64,000 nt of DNA from CAWAHD01 sp963781785 (GTDB taxonomy: Bacteria > Planctomycetota > Planctomycetia > Isosphaerales > Isosphaeraceae). How positions within the stretch are numbered: position 1 is the first letter of the stretch; each line of letters starts with the position of its first letter. Under the pieces are notes generated by a model. That model saw nothing but the letters and a program-made list of their open reading frames with translations, made no database searches and was not told where the DNA came from. The DNA lies in the NCBI GenBank assembly GCA_963781785.1, contig CAWAHD010000002.1, positions 4,402,001 to 4,466,000 of the forward strand, in the 5' to 3' direction. The position numbers and the translations under genes are program-made. Shown here in pieces: positions 9,898-19,975 of this stretch.

Positions 9898-11882
9898 TCA
9901 CGGTTGCCGTAGAGACGCCGCGTTCGGTTCCCGGAGGATCAAGCCGGCGGTCCGCTGCACCATCGTTGCCCGGCGATCGATCCGACTGGTCACGAACGCG
10001 GCCTCGAACAGCCGGGCCAGGGCCAGCACGTGTGTGAGGTCGCGTTCGACGTCGCCCGCCGGCCGCTTTTTGCGGGCAGCCAGGGTTTGAACCAATCGCT
10101 CGCGGTGCGTCATGGCCAGCTTGCCCAGGAGATCGAGGTCGACGGAGAAGAACGTCTCATCGGCAGGAAAAGCGGCTGCCTGGAGCCGCTGGAACCGGTC
10201 CTTTGTCTTCGGCTCCGTTACTATCTCCAGGTAACGCGCGATGGAGTGGGCCGATCTGCTCAAGATCAGTCGTGATCGAGCCCGATCCACCGCATAGGCA
10301 AACGAACCGGGAGGATCGAGGGCGGTCACATCGACACCCGCCTTCCTCTGGGTCGTGATCCGCGACCGGCCCTGGTTTCGCTTCTCGTCAAGCGCCGTCA
10401 TCGCCAGCGCGGTGTGCAACGCGTTTTCCAGTGCGGCCGCCACGGCAACCGGGGCGGGCTCCCGCGTGCTGGACGTACTGGATGAGACCTCCGGTGCCTT
10501 GTCTTCCGCGATGGGGACAACCACCACGAGGGGGAACGGCCAGGATGATTCGGTCGAAGCCGGCGAGCCGCCTGATGGACCTTCTTCGGGTGCAGGTGAG
10601 TCGACGTAGGCGAAGATACCTGGGCCGAGCCGCGGTAAGATCCTGGTGCGCAGGTCCTGCTGCAAGAGCACGCCGGTCAGCACGGAGCCCAGGTTCGTCA
10701 ATCTGGGCTGGTCTTCCGCGGGGACGATCTGGGAGATCGCCTCGTAGACGGCCACGAGGTCGACGTGGCCGGCAGCGAGGGCAAGCGCCGTCGGCGGCAG
10801 GTGCCTCGGGGCGAGGTCGCTCCGGCGAGTATCACCGGCCCAGCGCAGCACCCAGGGGTCCAGCCGCGATGGATCGAGTGTCTCGACCGTGTGGACCACG
10901 ATCGATTTGTCGCCCCAAACCAAAGCGGCCCCCGCGTACCGAACCGAAGCCACGTAGCGCTGGATCATGGCCAGAATGTTGGCATCAGCCGGCTTGTCGG
11001 GGCGAGACGAAGCCGCCATCTGCCGCTCGATCAAGCGGGGATCGACGAACAGGCGGGCCAGCGCCTTTTCGGGCAGCCGCTCCTGGACTTCCTTGAACTT
11101 GGAGAGGTCGCCCAGGCCGCCGTCGCTTTTTGGGCCGGCGCTGCTCGAGGCATCTCCCACGGCCAGCGACTGCGATTTGCGGTCGATGACGGCCTGGATC
11201 AAGCTTTCCGAGTTCGAGAAAGCAAATGTGCCGTCCCCATAGGCGACGTACCATTCAGGCAACCGGGCCGCCGCCTCGGGAAACTCACGGACATGGTAAG
11301 TCGTTCCGGCCCGCTGGAGGTCAGCGACGCGCGCCAGCTCGCCGCTCTCTTTCTGCGAGGTGTTGACCACGTGAATTAGCCGCTTGAGCAAAGCCTGGTC
11401 TCGCGCCTGAAACAGCACGAGCCCCCGGGCCTGGCCAGGGTCGGCGGGAGCCTCGGGAGGGAGTCGCAGAGCCAGGACCACGGCATCGCCGATCAGCTCG
11501 TCACGGAGGTCGGTCAAGTTGGCGCCGACAAGTGCTTCGATCTGGGCACGGGACCGCTCGAATTGCCGATACTTCTCGGACTCGAACCAGGCTTTCACCG
11601 CCGGAAGCTTTTGCAGGTCAGCGGCCAGGCGCGACGTTGTGAAGGCGCGAACCTGGTCGCGCAAGCCCTCGACGGTCAAGACGACTCCGGCGTCGGGGGG
11701 GACCAGGCGAAGCAAGCCATCAGCGGGCCGCGCCCGAGCTGGTCGGCGGGAGCCCCGTTCGCGACAGCCACCAGAACAAGCCAGGGCAAGACAAGCGTGC
11801 CGGTGTGCAGCCTTGCAGCCTGGCATCGGGTGCTGCTGCACAAAAAGGAGCGAACCGCTGTCGTGGCTGGGTTCGGTTTCAT
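9898..11882 (-). CDS. Secreted protein of unknown function in ECF/anti-sigma operon, one frame break
   Basis: A protein of about 660 residues with a signal peptide (MKPNPATTAVRSF, then a hydrophobic run ending VAVANGAPA). The first frame is lost after QLGRG, and the next frame continues ADGLLRLVPPDAGVVLTVEG; a one-base break near 11728 explains this. The body has repeated statements about positions and limits (SSLADLQKLPAVKAWFE-type and DELIGDAVVLALRLPPE segments), weakly reminiscent of DUF3352-like proteins. I do not recognise the family with certainty. The start ATG (11882-11880) overlaps the anti-sigma stop codon as ATGA, and AGGGGAG lies 5 nt upstream, so translation is coupled. Its position suggests it is the cargo or signal partner of the sigma/anti-sigma pair (inference). 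Confidence 0.7.
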
Positions 11883-12766
11883 GAGGCTCCCCTTGCCCCG
11901 GGCGCGTGAGCGCGGACATCGGGTTTGGGACGGGCTGGGCCCAGCAAGAAACCGAATGCCTGCCGGGCCGTGGACGAAAGCGGTCGGACACCCGAGGCCA
12001 GGTGGTCGCCAACTTGCTGGAGCGTGGCGGCCGCTGCCGCCGAGTCGGGAGCGAGCGCGTCCAGGGACAGCCCGGTAACCGAGTCGGGAACCGCTCCGAC
12101 CGCGATACCTGACCGAGGCACTGTGCGTTCCGGGCTCGTGGCGGCGTCGAAGACCTGGCGGCCGATCCGAGCGGCCGGCTCGGAGGCCGAGCGGGCCAAG
12201 TCCCATGTCGCGTCGGTCGCGTCGGCCAGGGCGATATTGAACTTCGTACCGACTGCCGCGTCGGGATCCCGGCTGAGTGCGGGAATCCCGGCGACTGACG
12301 GGCTGGGCTGCTGCACGGGTCGGGTCCGGTCGATCATCAGCCTGGAAAAGAGACCGACCGTGATTGCGGCTGCGATCATGGCGGCGGCGGCCGCCATCGG
12401 GAAGCCGACCTGCCAGAACCGTCGCACCCCTGGGGTTCCGGTCCTTGGGCGCGATCGAGGAAGCGTGTTGGCAGGGATCGCGGCAAGGATTCGATCGGCC
12501 AGGCCGGCGGGTGCATCGGGCGGCGGCCCCCAGGCGCGGAGAGCGCGCCCCAGGACCTGATACCGCATGACCGTCTGGCCGCATCGGCGGCAATTCGCCG
12601 CATGCTCCAGCAAACCGCGCTCGCGCCCTGCCGCGGCGCCATCCGTTGCCCTCACTCCCGGAGCAGGTGTCCCCGCCAGGCCCGTGTCTGGACCGGGGAA
12701 AAGCGGCGAACCCGCGTCGATCAGCTCGTTCCATAGTCGTTCGAACTCGCGGCACGTCATTTCCAT
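11879..12766 (-). CDS. Anti-sigma factor with zinc-finger domain and one membrane segment
   Basis: About 295 residues starting MEMTCREFERLWNELIDAG. The N-terminal cytosolic part has the anti-sigma zinc-finger pattern H-x3-C-x2-C in LLEHAANCRRCGQ. A single membrane segment follows at residues about 148-170 (FPMAAAAAMIAAAITVGLFS), then a Pro/Ala-rich extracytoplasmic part. The family sequesters an ECF sigma factor at the membrane until a signal releases it. The sigma gene ends 6 bp upstream and the secreted-protein gene overlaps its stop by 4 bp, so the three form one operon. The start at 12766 is chosen because it follows the sigma stop; ATG 12760 is an alternative. Confidence 0.82.
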   Translation of the reverse strand: MEMTCREFERLWNELIDAGSPLFPGPDTGLAGTPAPGVRATDGAAAGRERGLLEHAANCRRCGQTVMRYQVLGRALRAWGPPPDAPAGLADRILAAIPANTLPRSRPRTGTPGVRRFWQVGFPMAAAAAMIAAAITVGLFSRLMIDRTRPVQQPSPSVAGIPALSRDPDAAVGTKFNIALADATDATWDLARSASEPAARIGRQVFDAATSPERTVPRSGIAVGAVPDSVTGLSLDALAPDSAAAAATLQQVGDHLASGVRPLSSTARQAFGFLLGPARPKPDVRAHAPGARGAS

Positions 12767-12771
12767 TCTTT

Positions 12772-13378
12772 CTAGCCTCTTCTTTCGATTCCGCGGCGGC
12801 TCAGGTCTTCGGCAAGCTGAGCCCGAGCTCGATGGAGCCACGTTTTGACGGTGCCGATTGGCCGGGTGACCACTCGGGCGATTTCCTCATAAGACAGGTT
12901 TTGCTCATGGAAAAGGACGAAGACGAGGCGATAGTGGGGTCGAAGCTCACCGAGCGCCCGCTCGAGCTCGGCGGCCAGGTCGTCGGGGTCAGCCAGCCCG
13001 GCGCGGGGGTCGGCAACGTCCTCGACCAGCCCTGCGTTCGCGAGCATCGGTTTGCGGGCGCGGCGAGACAGGGCGGTGCGACAGCGGTTGGCGGCGATTT
13101 CCAGCAGCCAGGGAGTAATTGGCCGAGTGTCATCGAACCCCGCCATGCCCCGCAGGGCGCAGGACGAACGTCTCCTGCGTGACGTCTTCGGCGTCTTGCT
13201 GATGGTTCATCATGCGGAAGCACAGGCCGAAAACCACGCTCTGGTATCGCTCGATCAGCAGGCGAGGCGCCTGGGGATCGCCAGACCGGAGCGCTTCGAC
13301 CAGCGCAGGGTCGTCCATCGGCTTCTCGCTGCTGCATTTGTCCGCCCTCCCGACTGCCGCCCTGAGGTCGGTCATCAT
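12772..13378 (-). CDS. ECF-type RNA polymerase sigma factor, one frame break
   Basis: Sigma-70 region 2 is in the first frame: DPALVEALRSGDPQAPRLLI, QSVVFGLCFRMMNHQQDAED and the TQETFV end of 2.2. Region 4 is in the next frame: LPHYRLVFVLF-type helix, LSYEEIARVVTRPIGTVKTW and LHRARAQLAEDL. One extra C near 13160 separates TQETFV from the expected ALRGMAGFDDTRPI. Upstream starts are uncertain: ATG 13378 has TTGGGG about 7 nt before it, ATGs at 13384 and 13375 are close alternatives, and MDDPALVEAL is a later possibility. It directs transcription of its own operon in most such systems; here that is inference from the adjacent anti-sigma gene. Confidence 0.85.
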
Positions 13379-13686
13379 CCTCATACCCCAACCGTACAGG
13401 CCCGGTTTCAGGATTCGCCCGAACCGAATCACGATGAAACCTCAAGATTATCAGGAAGGGGGTTGCGCGGAGAATGAAACTGTTTTTGAGGCATGGTTCA
13501 AACGCTGGTAACGCGGCGCTGGCGATGGACAGGCCACACGGCCGTTGACGGCCAAAGAGGCCCGCTCGGCGATGCATCTTTTTGGGCCAACCGCGTTTAA
13601 GTGATGTCGTATTCGTGGTTGTATTGTTGCCGGTTGGTCGATTTGCCTGCGCGGCCGTGATCGGGCTGCGGCCGGCCGCCGGATGG

Positions 13687-13752
13687 GATCGGACGGATTG
13701 GACAGATCGGACGGATTGGACAGATCGGACGGATTGGACAGATCGGACGGAT
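13687..13752. repeat. 18-bp tandem repeat, 3.7 copies
   Basis: The unit gatcggacggattggaca is repeated three times without mismatch (13687-13704, 13705-13722, 13723-13740) and followed by a 12-bp partial copy. There is no spacer, so it is not a CRISPR. It lies upstream of the ECF sigma operon, about 300 bp before the sigma start. Confidence 0.9.
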
Positions 13753-15226
13753 AAAACCCGGCGGTCACGCGGCACGAGATAAAAGGAAACGACGGGCGCT
13801 TCAGGCGGGAAGAGACCAAGCGGGTTCACACGCTTGGCCGATTAATCGAACGCTGGTCTCCGCCAGATTCTTAGTTGCGATCGGCGAGTAAAAGCGGCGC
13901 AAATTCGGCCTGCGGTCCGCGCCGTCGGGGAGATCTTGCCGATTGTGCCAAACGAAAGGGCTAAGGCCGCCATTCGCATCCTTTCCCAGCACGCCGGACG
14001 ACCCGCCATGTGGTAGAATTGGGAGAGTCTGCGCGTCGGCGATGGCTCTCGGCATCGCGACATATCTCCGAAACAGTATTCGTGGGTCGGAGAGTGCTGA
14101 GACAGTACTGGCCCGGCCCCCCCGCCTCAGCGAATTCGAAGAGGGGTAGGGGTGGGTATTGACCAAGGATGAAGGATGGATCAGAGATCTCGCCCCTTTC
14201 TGTCCGCTTCTGTACGACAATTCCCCGAAGGCTCACCCACCGCGTGGTTCGATCCGGAAGGTCGAGCTACTCGCCGCTTTTCTTGATTCTTCCGCTCCCC
14301 CGTCCTCCGCACTTCTCCACGGCAACCTTCCCTTGACCTTGGCGATGGACTCCGGGCCTGACCGGCTTCGATCGGGCGGCCAATCATGCGCTTCCCCCGA
14401 AGTACCAGAGCCCAAGTTCTTTGAACGTCTGAACACGGAAGGATTGCCACGGACAAGTGGCACAATTCGCCTTCGTTGGCGCACCCCGGGGTGGCGACGG
14501 CAGTCCCCTGCGCAAACTCAAGGAAGATTTCGGCTTTCGTCGTGGCGCGATGGGCTCCGGGAGTGGCAAGAACGTGGCACGCGGTGGCATGTTTTTCAGC
14601 GGGTGTTCGTGCCAGTTCCTACGCGGGTTTTCGGGATCGGAGCTCCGGCTGGCCGATACGCCCTCGATGCGCAAGGAATTGGACGAATCGCCTTGATGAG
14701 CCTCGGCCTGGGCTGATGAGAACCTGGCCCTGCAGGATGTTCGCGCTTCCTACCAGTTTTGGTGCTCGAATTGACGTTTCTTGAGGATTAGGTAAGGAAC
14801 CCAGGAAAGCAGGAGGCCAGAGAATCCGGAAACTGGGTCACACTCCGGCCGTTTTCAGTAATTGCCCTCTGGGTCGAGGCCCGCAGGCCATTCTTGCCGA
14901 CATTCTGATTTTGCGTGCCTTGTCGAGGTGCTGCATCAGGCTGCCATCTCACTCTTCGTTGCCTTCTCTTCCTTCTGGTCAAGGCGTATTGGCAGCGGCC
15001 CGAACGGCGGGAGCATGGTGCAGGTCTTTTCTTGGAACAGAAGCTAACGGAGGAAACGAAGATCCGGTGAGGCTTCCACTCGGCCATTTCGTCCTGGGGC
15101 TACTGCTGCTTGAGAACCTCGTCTGGTGACAGAACACGAAATTGAGCCCAGCTCGTCGGGCGCACACGGTCTCTTCGCGCGCGTACTAGGATTATACGAG
15201 GGTGTCGAAAACTTGGACGTACCTAC

Positions 15227-15244
15227 CGCACGGTATACCGTGCG
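15227..15244. repeat. Perfect 18-bp palindrome
   Basis: CGCACGGTATACCGTGCG is fully self-complementary with no loop. This is the form of a dimeric regulator operator, but no gene starts within about 1 kb on either side that I can support, so its role is open. Confidence 0.7.
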
Positions 15245-15323
15245 AGACGCACTCCCAAGCGTTCGGCTAATTGGCGGTTGTGGTGTTTTCCCGAATATTG
15301 TTCGACGACATTAGCGCGGAAAA

Positions 15324-15399
15324 GCGGGATAGGTCCGTTATTGGCAATATGGGCTGGTTGGAAGCTCCCCCTGACTTAGCACTATCGGACCCGTCCCGC
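15324..15399. repeat. Hairpin repeat, copy 1
   Basis: A 76-bp element with outer arms gcgggataggtccg and cggacccgtcccgc (12 of 14 pairs) around an inner segment with ttggcaatatgggct and ctgacttagca. Two close relatives lie at 30482-30556 and 30585-30655, so this is a dispersed family rather than a one-off terminator. Confidence 0.8.
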
Positions 15400-16278
15400 A
15401 TTCCCCGACCCCTCGCTGTTTGCCGGTTGTGCCGGAGGGACCGCTTGGCTCGATCCCGCTGGTCGTTCCTCTCGCCGTTCTTCTTCATCGGCCCCGACCG
15501 CCCGAAACGTGTCCCCGTATTGATTCATCCTTCACTCTTCATCCTTCATCCTTTCGTCGCCCCCTGTCAAGTCTCGGATCGACGCCAGAATTCGCCGTAA
15601 CTGGAGCGGGAACTTGTGCTTGTATGATCCGAACCATTTCGTCGAAATTGGGTTCGTTCGTCGCGTTTTCGCGGTTTTCGGCCCGGTCGTTCGTCGCACC
15701 CTGGTACGTCTGGACGGCGGCGGCATCGCTCACACGATCATGCGGCGTTCCCCACAAGAACCGGTTGATGCTCGTCGTCGATCCCACGCGGTGAAGTGAG
15801 GAGTCAGCGCCGACAGTGATCCGTCTACTGGATTCTGACACACGAACCCGCCGCGGGCTACTTTCTAGCCACAGATGCACACAGATGCACACGGATAAGC
15901 CAAGCGAACGAGCCGGTGATGCAGATAGACCGACAGGGATACACCGATGAAGAAGGACCCGATCGCGCGTGTCGATCCGTCGGCCGACGGCGCAAGGGCG
16001 ATCGGGCGGCACACTCGCTTGACGGTTTGCGCTCGCTGCATGTCGCTTGATTTCGACCTTCTGTTCGCCCACCCGACGTTTTACAAGGAATTCCAGACAC
16101 CCAGGGATTCGCCGCGTTCCCTTGGGTATCAAGACACCCTCATCTCATTGGCTGGCTGAAGGTTGGGTGAAATACGGCGCACATTTGGGCAACGACTAGG
16201 CGCGCATTTGATTGCCTGCACGCACAGCCGGCCGGAAGGAGGGCGTCTGGCAACCCGCTCGACCGGACGAACGAGGGG

Positions 16279-16375
16279 GGTCTGGCATCCCTAGGATCCC
16301 GCTGCGTGTCTGGAATTCCTGGGTGTCTGGAATCCCTAGGATCCCGCTGGGTGTCTGGAATCCCTGGGCGGTGCG
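16279..16375. repeat. Cluster of short direct repeats with an inverted copy nearby
   Basis: Four tandem-like copies begin tctgg and contain aatccctagg or aattcctggg, spaced 17 or 28 bp apart. The complement of the same motif occurs about 190 bp upstream near 16090-16115 (ggaattccagacacccaggg), so the pair could fold into a long hairpin. Function unknown. Confidence 0.65.
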
Positions 16376-17058
16376 CACCGTTTTGTCACTGGACAAACGC
16401 AAAAACATGTGGCAACACTTAAAAAGCGAGATCGCGATTGTCCGGGAACAGCGCATGATCGACCCAGCAGCCGCGCTCTCGCATTACCCCCAAGCCGAGA
16501 TCGAGCAAATCGCGGCGCAACCCGTCCTGGAACGGCTCGGTCTCCTTCACGTCACGAGGAGACGAATTACTCCGCCATTTTGACGCCCAATCGCTGCACG
16601 AATAATTGTGGGGACACACTGGTCCATGTACTGAATATCAGACTTGATAACGGCAGGAAATTCACGGCGGTTTGCAGGAGGGACGCGCTGCAGCCGGAGC
16701 AGGCAGTGAAACCTTGCATCGTGTACTTGAGCAACCTCCGCGCTGTTTCCGCTCCGTAGGTCAGCCTATGGTTCCCGGATGGACGCACGCGGGTGTTTCT
16801 CGAGAATCTGAGCCGCGGCGAAAGGGGTCGAAGCCAAGCTCCGTCGCCGTCAACCGGCCATGATCGGGACACCGCCATCGGTGCGTCAAATTGCCAACGA
16901 TGCGGCGGAACACTCCGCCGACTTCGTCGGACGGTACGCCAAGCCTTTGGATTACGTTGTCTGTCACCGAATGATTGACCTGAGCATCGACCGGGACACA
17001 ATCGGGATGCCGAACACCGGTATTTCGTATGGTGTCACCGGAACTTCGCAGGTCAGGA

Positions 17059-17976
17059 TTAGCGGGAGCCGGGATTCGGATATGCGATTTCGACATCGAT
17101 GCGCTGGCCGAGCTTGAGCGGAGTCGGCTCCGTCAGGGAGATCTTGACCGGCAGGACCCGGACGTCGATCGGACGGCCGGGGTCCGCCGGACGGGTGCGA
17201 CGGTTCACCACGGAATCAGGGATCTCCTCGACCGTCCCGCGCCACTTCGTTGGACCGTACCCTTCCGCCGTGATTGACACTAAAGCGCCCAGTGCTACCC
17301 GCGCAGTGTCGAACTCGTCGACCTCGGCCTCGATCCGGAGCCGCTTCAGGTCGGCAATCGTGAGGAGCGCCATTCCCGGCCTGGCGATTTCGCCTGGGTG
17401 GGCATGCCGCGCCGTGACCACGCCGTCGATCGGCGCGGTGATCCGGGTCTTCGCGATCAGGGCGTCGAACCGGTCGCAACAGGCGACCGCGGCCAAGCGC
17501 CGGGCACGGGCTGACTCCAGGCTGCGGAGGTTAGCATCGAAGTTCGCCGGCGTGGTCGCGTTTCTGGCCAAGAGAGCGCGCTCGCGGCGGTCTTCGCGCT
17601 CGTAAAATCGGATATCCGCCTCGGCCTCGGCGACTCGCGCCATCGACTCGACCCGGGACGCCCGCAGGTCGGCCGAGTTTAACTCGGCAATGACATCCCC
17701 GGCGTGGACGGTCGACTTCTCCTTCACAGTCAGCCGCACGATCAGGCCGGCGACCTCGGTTCCGACGACGACCTCGGCGCCTTCATGCGCGACGACGCGG
17801 CCTTCGGCGGCGACGCTGGGCGACTCAACCGCACGCGTGACCTCCGAATTCGGGGGCGACACCCAGTCGCGGAGTTGGGCGCGCCACTCGCCGGATTGAG
17901 GGAGCACAATGAAACCAGCCGTCAGCAACAGCCCCGTTGCGGGCAGGACGAGCCGTGGATTGAGGACTATGAACAT
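17059..17976 (-). CDS. HlyD/MacA-like periplasmic adaptor (membrane fusion) protein
   Basis: 305 residues: N-terminal membrane anchor (LVLPATGLLLTAGFIVLP), first biotinyl-lipoyl half EVVVGTEVAGLIVRLTVKEK, a helical hairpin with MARVAEAEADIRFYEREDRR, second lipoyl half ITAPIDGVVTARHAHPGEIA, and a beta-barrel with DVRVLPVKISLTEPTPLKLG. The family links an inner-membrane ABC exporter to the cell envelope. ATG at 17976 is supported by AAGGGGAG 8 nt upstream. It is the last gene of a minus-strand operon: permease, ATPase, adaptor. The hairpin is short for MacA, suggesting a compact adaptor. Confidence 0.88.
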   Translation of the reverse strand: MFIVLNPRLVLPATGLLLTAGFIVLPQSGEWRAQLRDWVSPPNSEVTRAVESPSVAAEGRVVAHEGAEVVVGTEVAGLIVRLTVKEKSTVHAGDVIAELNSADLRASRVESMARVAEAEADIRFYEREDRRERALLARNATTPANFDANLRSLESARARRLAAVACCDRFDALIAKTRITAPIDGVVTARHAHPGEIARPGMALLTIADLKRLRIEAEVDEFDTARVALGALVSITAEGYGPTKWRGTVEEIPDSVVNRRTRPADPGRPIDVRVLPVKISLTEPTPLKLGQRIDVEIAYPNPGSR

Positions 17977-18012
17977 CGGATCACTCCCCTTGGGTTACTG
18001 AGGTTCTTTGAT

Positions 18013-18684
18013 TCAGTTCTCGATGATTCCGTCGCGGATCCGGACGACACGATCGGCGACGTGGCGGACTCTCGGGTCGTGAGTCACGATCAAGAGAGCC
18101 CGCCCGTCGCGTTTAGCGCGCTCGCGGAACAGTCCCAGGATCTGCATGCCAGTCTGAGAATCGAGGTTGGCAGTTGGCTCGTCGGCCAGGAGGATCGGCG
18201 CACGACCGGCCATGGCCCGCGCGATCGCGACGCGTTGCTTCTGGCCCCCGGAGAGGTCGCGGGGCAGGAATCGGGCGCGGTCGCTCAGGCCCACCGCGTC
18301 GAGCAAACACGCGGCCTCACGCCGCGCGGCCGGGCCCCGGAATCCCTTCAAGTTCAGGGCGCATTCGACGTTCTCCGCCGCAGTCAGCGCCGCGAACAGG
18401 TTGAACTGCTGGAACACGAACCCGATCGACGCGCGGCGCAATCCTGGGAGGAGGTCCGGCCGCGCCGGATCAACGCTGCGGCCTTCGATAAAGACCCGGC
18501 CGGAGCTCGGGCTCAGCATGCATCCGAGGATGGTGAGGAAGGTCGTCTTTCCCGAACCCGACGGGCCCTCGAGGGCTACAATCTCGCCCGCGTCGAGCGC
18601 AAGCGAGGCGCCCCTGAGTACGGTCACGGATTGCGACGCTTCGCGGAAAGTCTTTGTCACATCAATCGCTTCCAGAACGTTCAT
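18013..18684 (-). CDS. ABC transporter ATP-binding protein (MacB/LolD type)
   Basis: 223 residues with the full nucleotide-binding set: Walker A GPSGSGKTTF, Q-loop FVFQQFNLF, signature LSGGQKQRVA, Walker B ILLADEPTANLD and H-loop IVTHDPRVRH. Length and sequence fit the MacB/LolD/DevA group that drives mechanotransmission-type export rather than substrate import. It lies 84 bp downstream of the FtsX-type permease and 36 bp upstream of the adaptor gene, all on the same strand, forming a three-gene tripartite exporter locus. The exported substrate is unknown. Confidence 0.93.
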   Translation of the reverse strand: MNVLEAIDVTKTFREASQSVTVLRGASLALDAGEIVALEGPSGSGKTTFLTILGCMLSPSSGRVFIEGRSVDPARPDLLPGLRRASIGFVFQQFNLFAALTAAENVECALNLKGFRGPAARREAACLLDAVGLSDRARFLPRDLSGGQKQRVAIARAMAGRAPILLADEPTANLDSQTGMQILGLFRERAKRDGRALLIVTHDPRVRHVADRVVRIRDGIIEN

Positions 18685-18768
18685 AGCTTTAAGCTCCCCG
18701 ATTCTCGGTACGCACGCCCAGCCTCGCGCCCGCGAAACGACGGCCGGCAGCCGAGCACGGCGCGTCTC

Positions 18769-19896
18769 TTACCCGCGAAACACCATCGCCGGATCGAGCG
18801 TGGCGACCTTTCGGCACGAGATCACCGCCGCTCCCAAGCAGAGGGCCAAGGTCCCCACGAAGACCGAGATGGCCAAGGGCGGCGTGAGCGACAACCTCAA
18901 GTCGAGCGACGCCATGACCGGGCGGAGCCCGTACGCCATCGCCGCGCCGAGGGCGAAGCCAGCCACCGCCGCGATTGTTGCCTGCTTGCTGATGATCGCG
19001 TAAATGTCCGAGTTCTTGCCGCCGATCGCCTTGACGGTCGCGAACTCTTTCAGGTGCTCGATGGTCGAGGTGTAGAGCGTCTGCGCCACGACCGAGACGC
19101 CGACGATGCACCCCATAAACACGGTCATGAGCATGTTCAGTCCCAGGCCGGTGGTGTCGGTCCAGTACGTGCGTGAGCGTGCCGCCCACTCGTCACGGGT
19201 CCAGACGTCGTTGTGCGGCAGTCGGCGGCGGATCTCGGCGCGGACCCGCTCGGGGTCGGCCCCCGGGGAAAGCTTCACGAGAATGTAGGTCGTCCGGTTC
19301 TCAAGCTCCTGCGGGACCATCGACTGGGTGACCCGGTAATCCATGAACGCGATCGGCATGGTCGTGAACGAAAGCGCTCCGCGCGACCGCCCGATGATCT
19401 TCAGCCGCTGGCCGTAGAACTCACGGTAGTCGCCGACCGCGTACGCTCCAAACCGCTTCCGGGCCGAGTCGTCCAGGAACACGTACTTGCCCCGCTTCAA
19501 ATCGCGGGGATTACCCGCCTCGACCTGCCACGGCAGTTGCCAGCGCACACAGTCCTCGAGGCCGTATACGACCGCATCTTCGGTGGCGCCGGTCGGCAGC
19601 GCAACGCGGACGACCCAGACGATCAGGTTATCGGCGCGCGCCACCCCGGGGACCGAGCGGACCCGCTGGACGTAGGTCTCGGGGAACGTGCTCGCGAGGT
19701 CGACGTTCGGGGCTTTCTGCGCGGTGACCCAAAGGTCGGCCGCGGACTGCTCGATCGTGAGTGAGGCGTTGGAAATCAGCCCCTCGAACAGCCCGACCTG
19801 GACGAAGACCAGGGCGACGGCGAAGGCGACGCCCATCACCGTGACCGCGAACCGGGTCTTGTCGTGCGACAAGATCTTCCACGCCAGGTCCACCAT
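18769..19896 (-). CDS. FtsX/MacB-type ABC transporter permease
   Basis: 375 residues: an N-terminal membrane helix (FAVTVMGVAFAVALVFVQVG), a large periplasmic domain of about 220 residues (QSAADLWVTAQKAPNVDL to VWTRDEWAARSR) and three C-terminal helices typical of the FtsX fold (LNMLMTVFMGCIVGVSVVA, ATIAAVAGFALGAAMAYG, LAISVFVGTLALCLGAAV). The start is ATG 19896 (MVDLAWKILSHDKTRFAV), with GGAGGT 6 nt upstream; a longer in-frame extension to 20079 overlaps the hemolysin III gene and is not coding. This is the DevC-like permease of the exporter operon. Confidence 0.9.
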   Translation of the reverse strand: MVDLAWKILSHDKTRFAVTVMGVAFAVALVFVQVGLFEGLISNASLTIEQSAADLWVTAQKAPNVDLASTFPETYVQRVRSVPGVARADNLIVWVVRVALPTGATEDAVVYGLEDCVRWQLPWQVEAGNPRDLKRGKYVFLDDSARKRFGAYAVGDYREFYGQRLKIIGRSRGALSFTTMPIAFMDYRVTQSMVPQELENRTTYILVKLSPGADPERVRAEIRRRLPHNDVWTRDEWAARSRTYWTDTTGLGLNMLMTVFMGCIVGVSVVAQTLYTSTIEHLKEFATVKAIGGKNSDIYAIISKQATIAAVAGFALGAAMAYGLRPVMASLDLRLSLTPPLAISVFVGTLALCLGAAVISCRKVATLDPAMVFRG

Positions 19897-19975
19897 CACA
19901 CACCTCCAGCCGATAGAGTCGTCTCGAGTCTGTTCTCCGACCGAAACTAGAGACCAACGCCCGCACCGTCCCCGT

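Larger units (their letters stand above)
13379..17058. other. Gene-poor region with short repeats
   Basis: About 3.7 kb without a gene I can support. Many short overlapping frames occur on both strands, none with a recognisable domain. Two short frames look slightly protein-like but are unassigned: around 16409-16583, with LSHYPQAEIEQIAAQP, and around 16590-16759. The region holds an 18-bp tandem repeat (13687-13752), a perfect 18-bp palindrome (15227-15244), one copy of a hairpin repeat shared with 30.5 kb (15324-15399), a direct repeat GATGCACACA (about 15875-15892), and a cluster of tctggaatccctagg-like repeats (16279-16375). It may be decayed accessory DNA. Confidence 0.5.

Noticed and set aside
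13687..13752. Possible CRISPR array
   Set aside because: Units are 18 bp and directly adjacent without spacers, and no cas gene is present.
14159..14716. Plus-strand frame of 185 codons
   Set aside because: Arg/Ser/Pro-rich composition typical of a random frame, with equally long overlapping frames on both strands.
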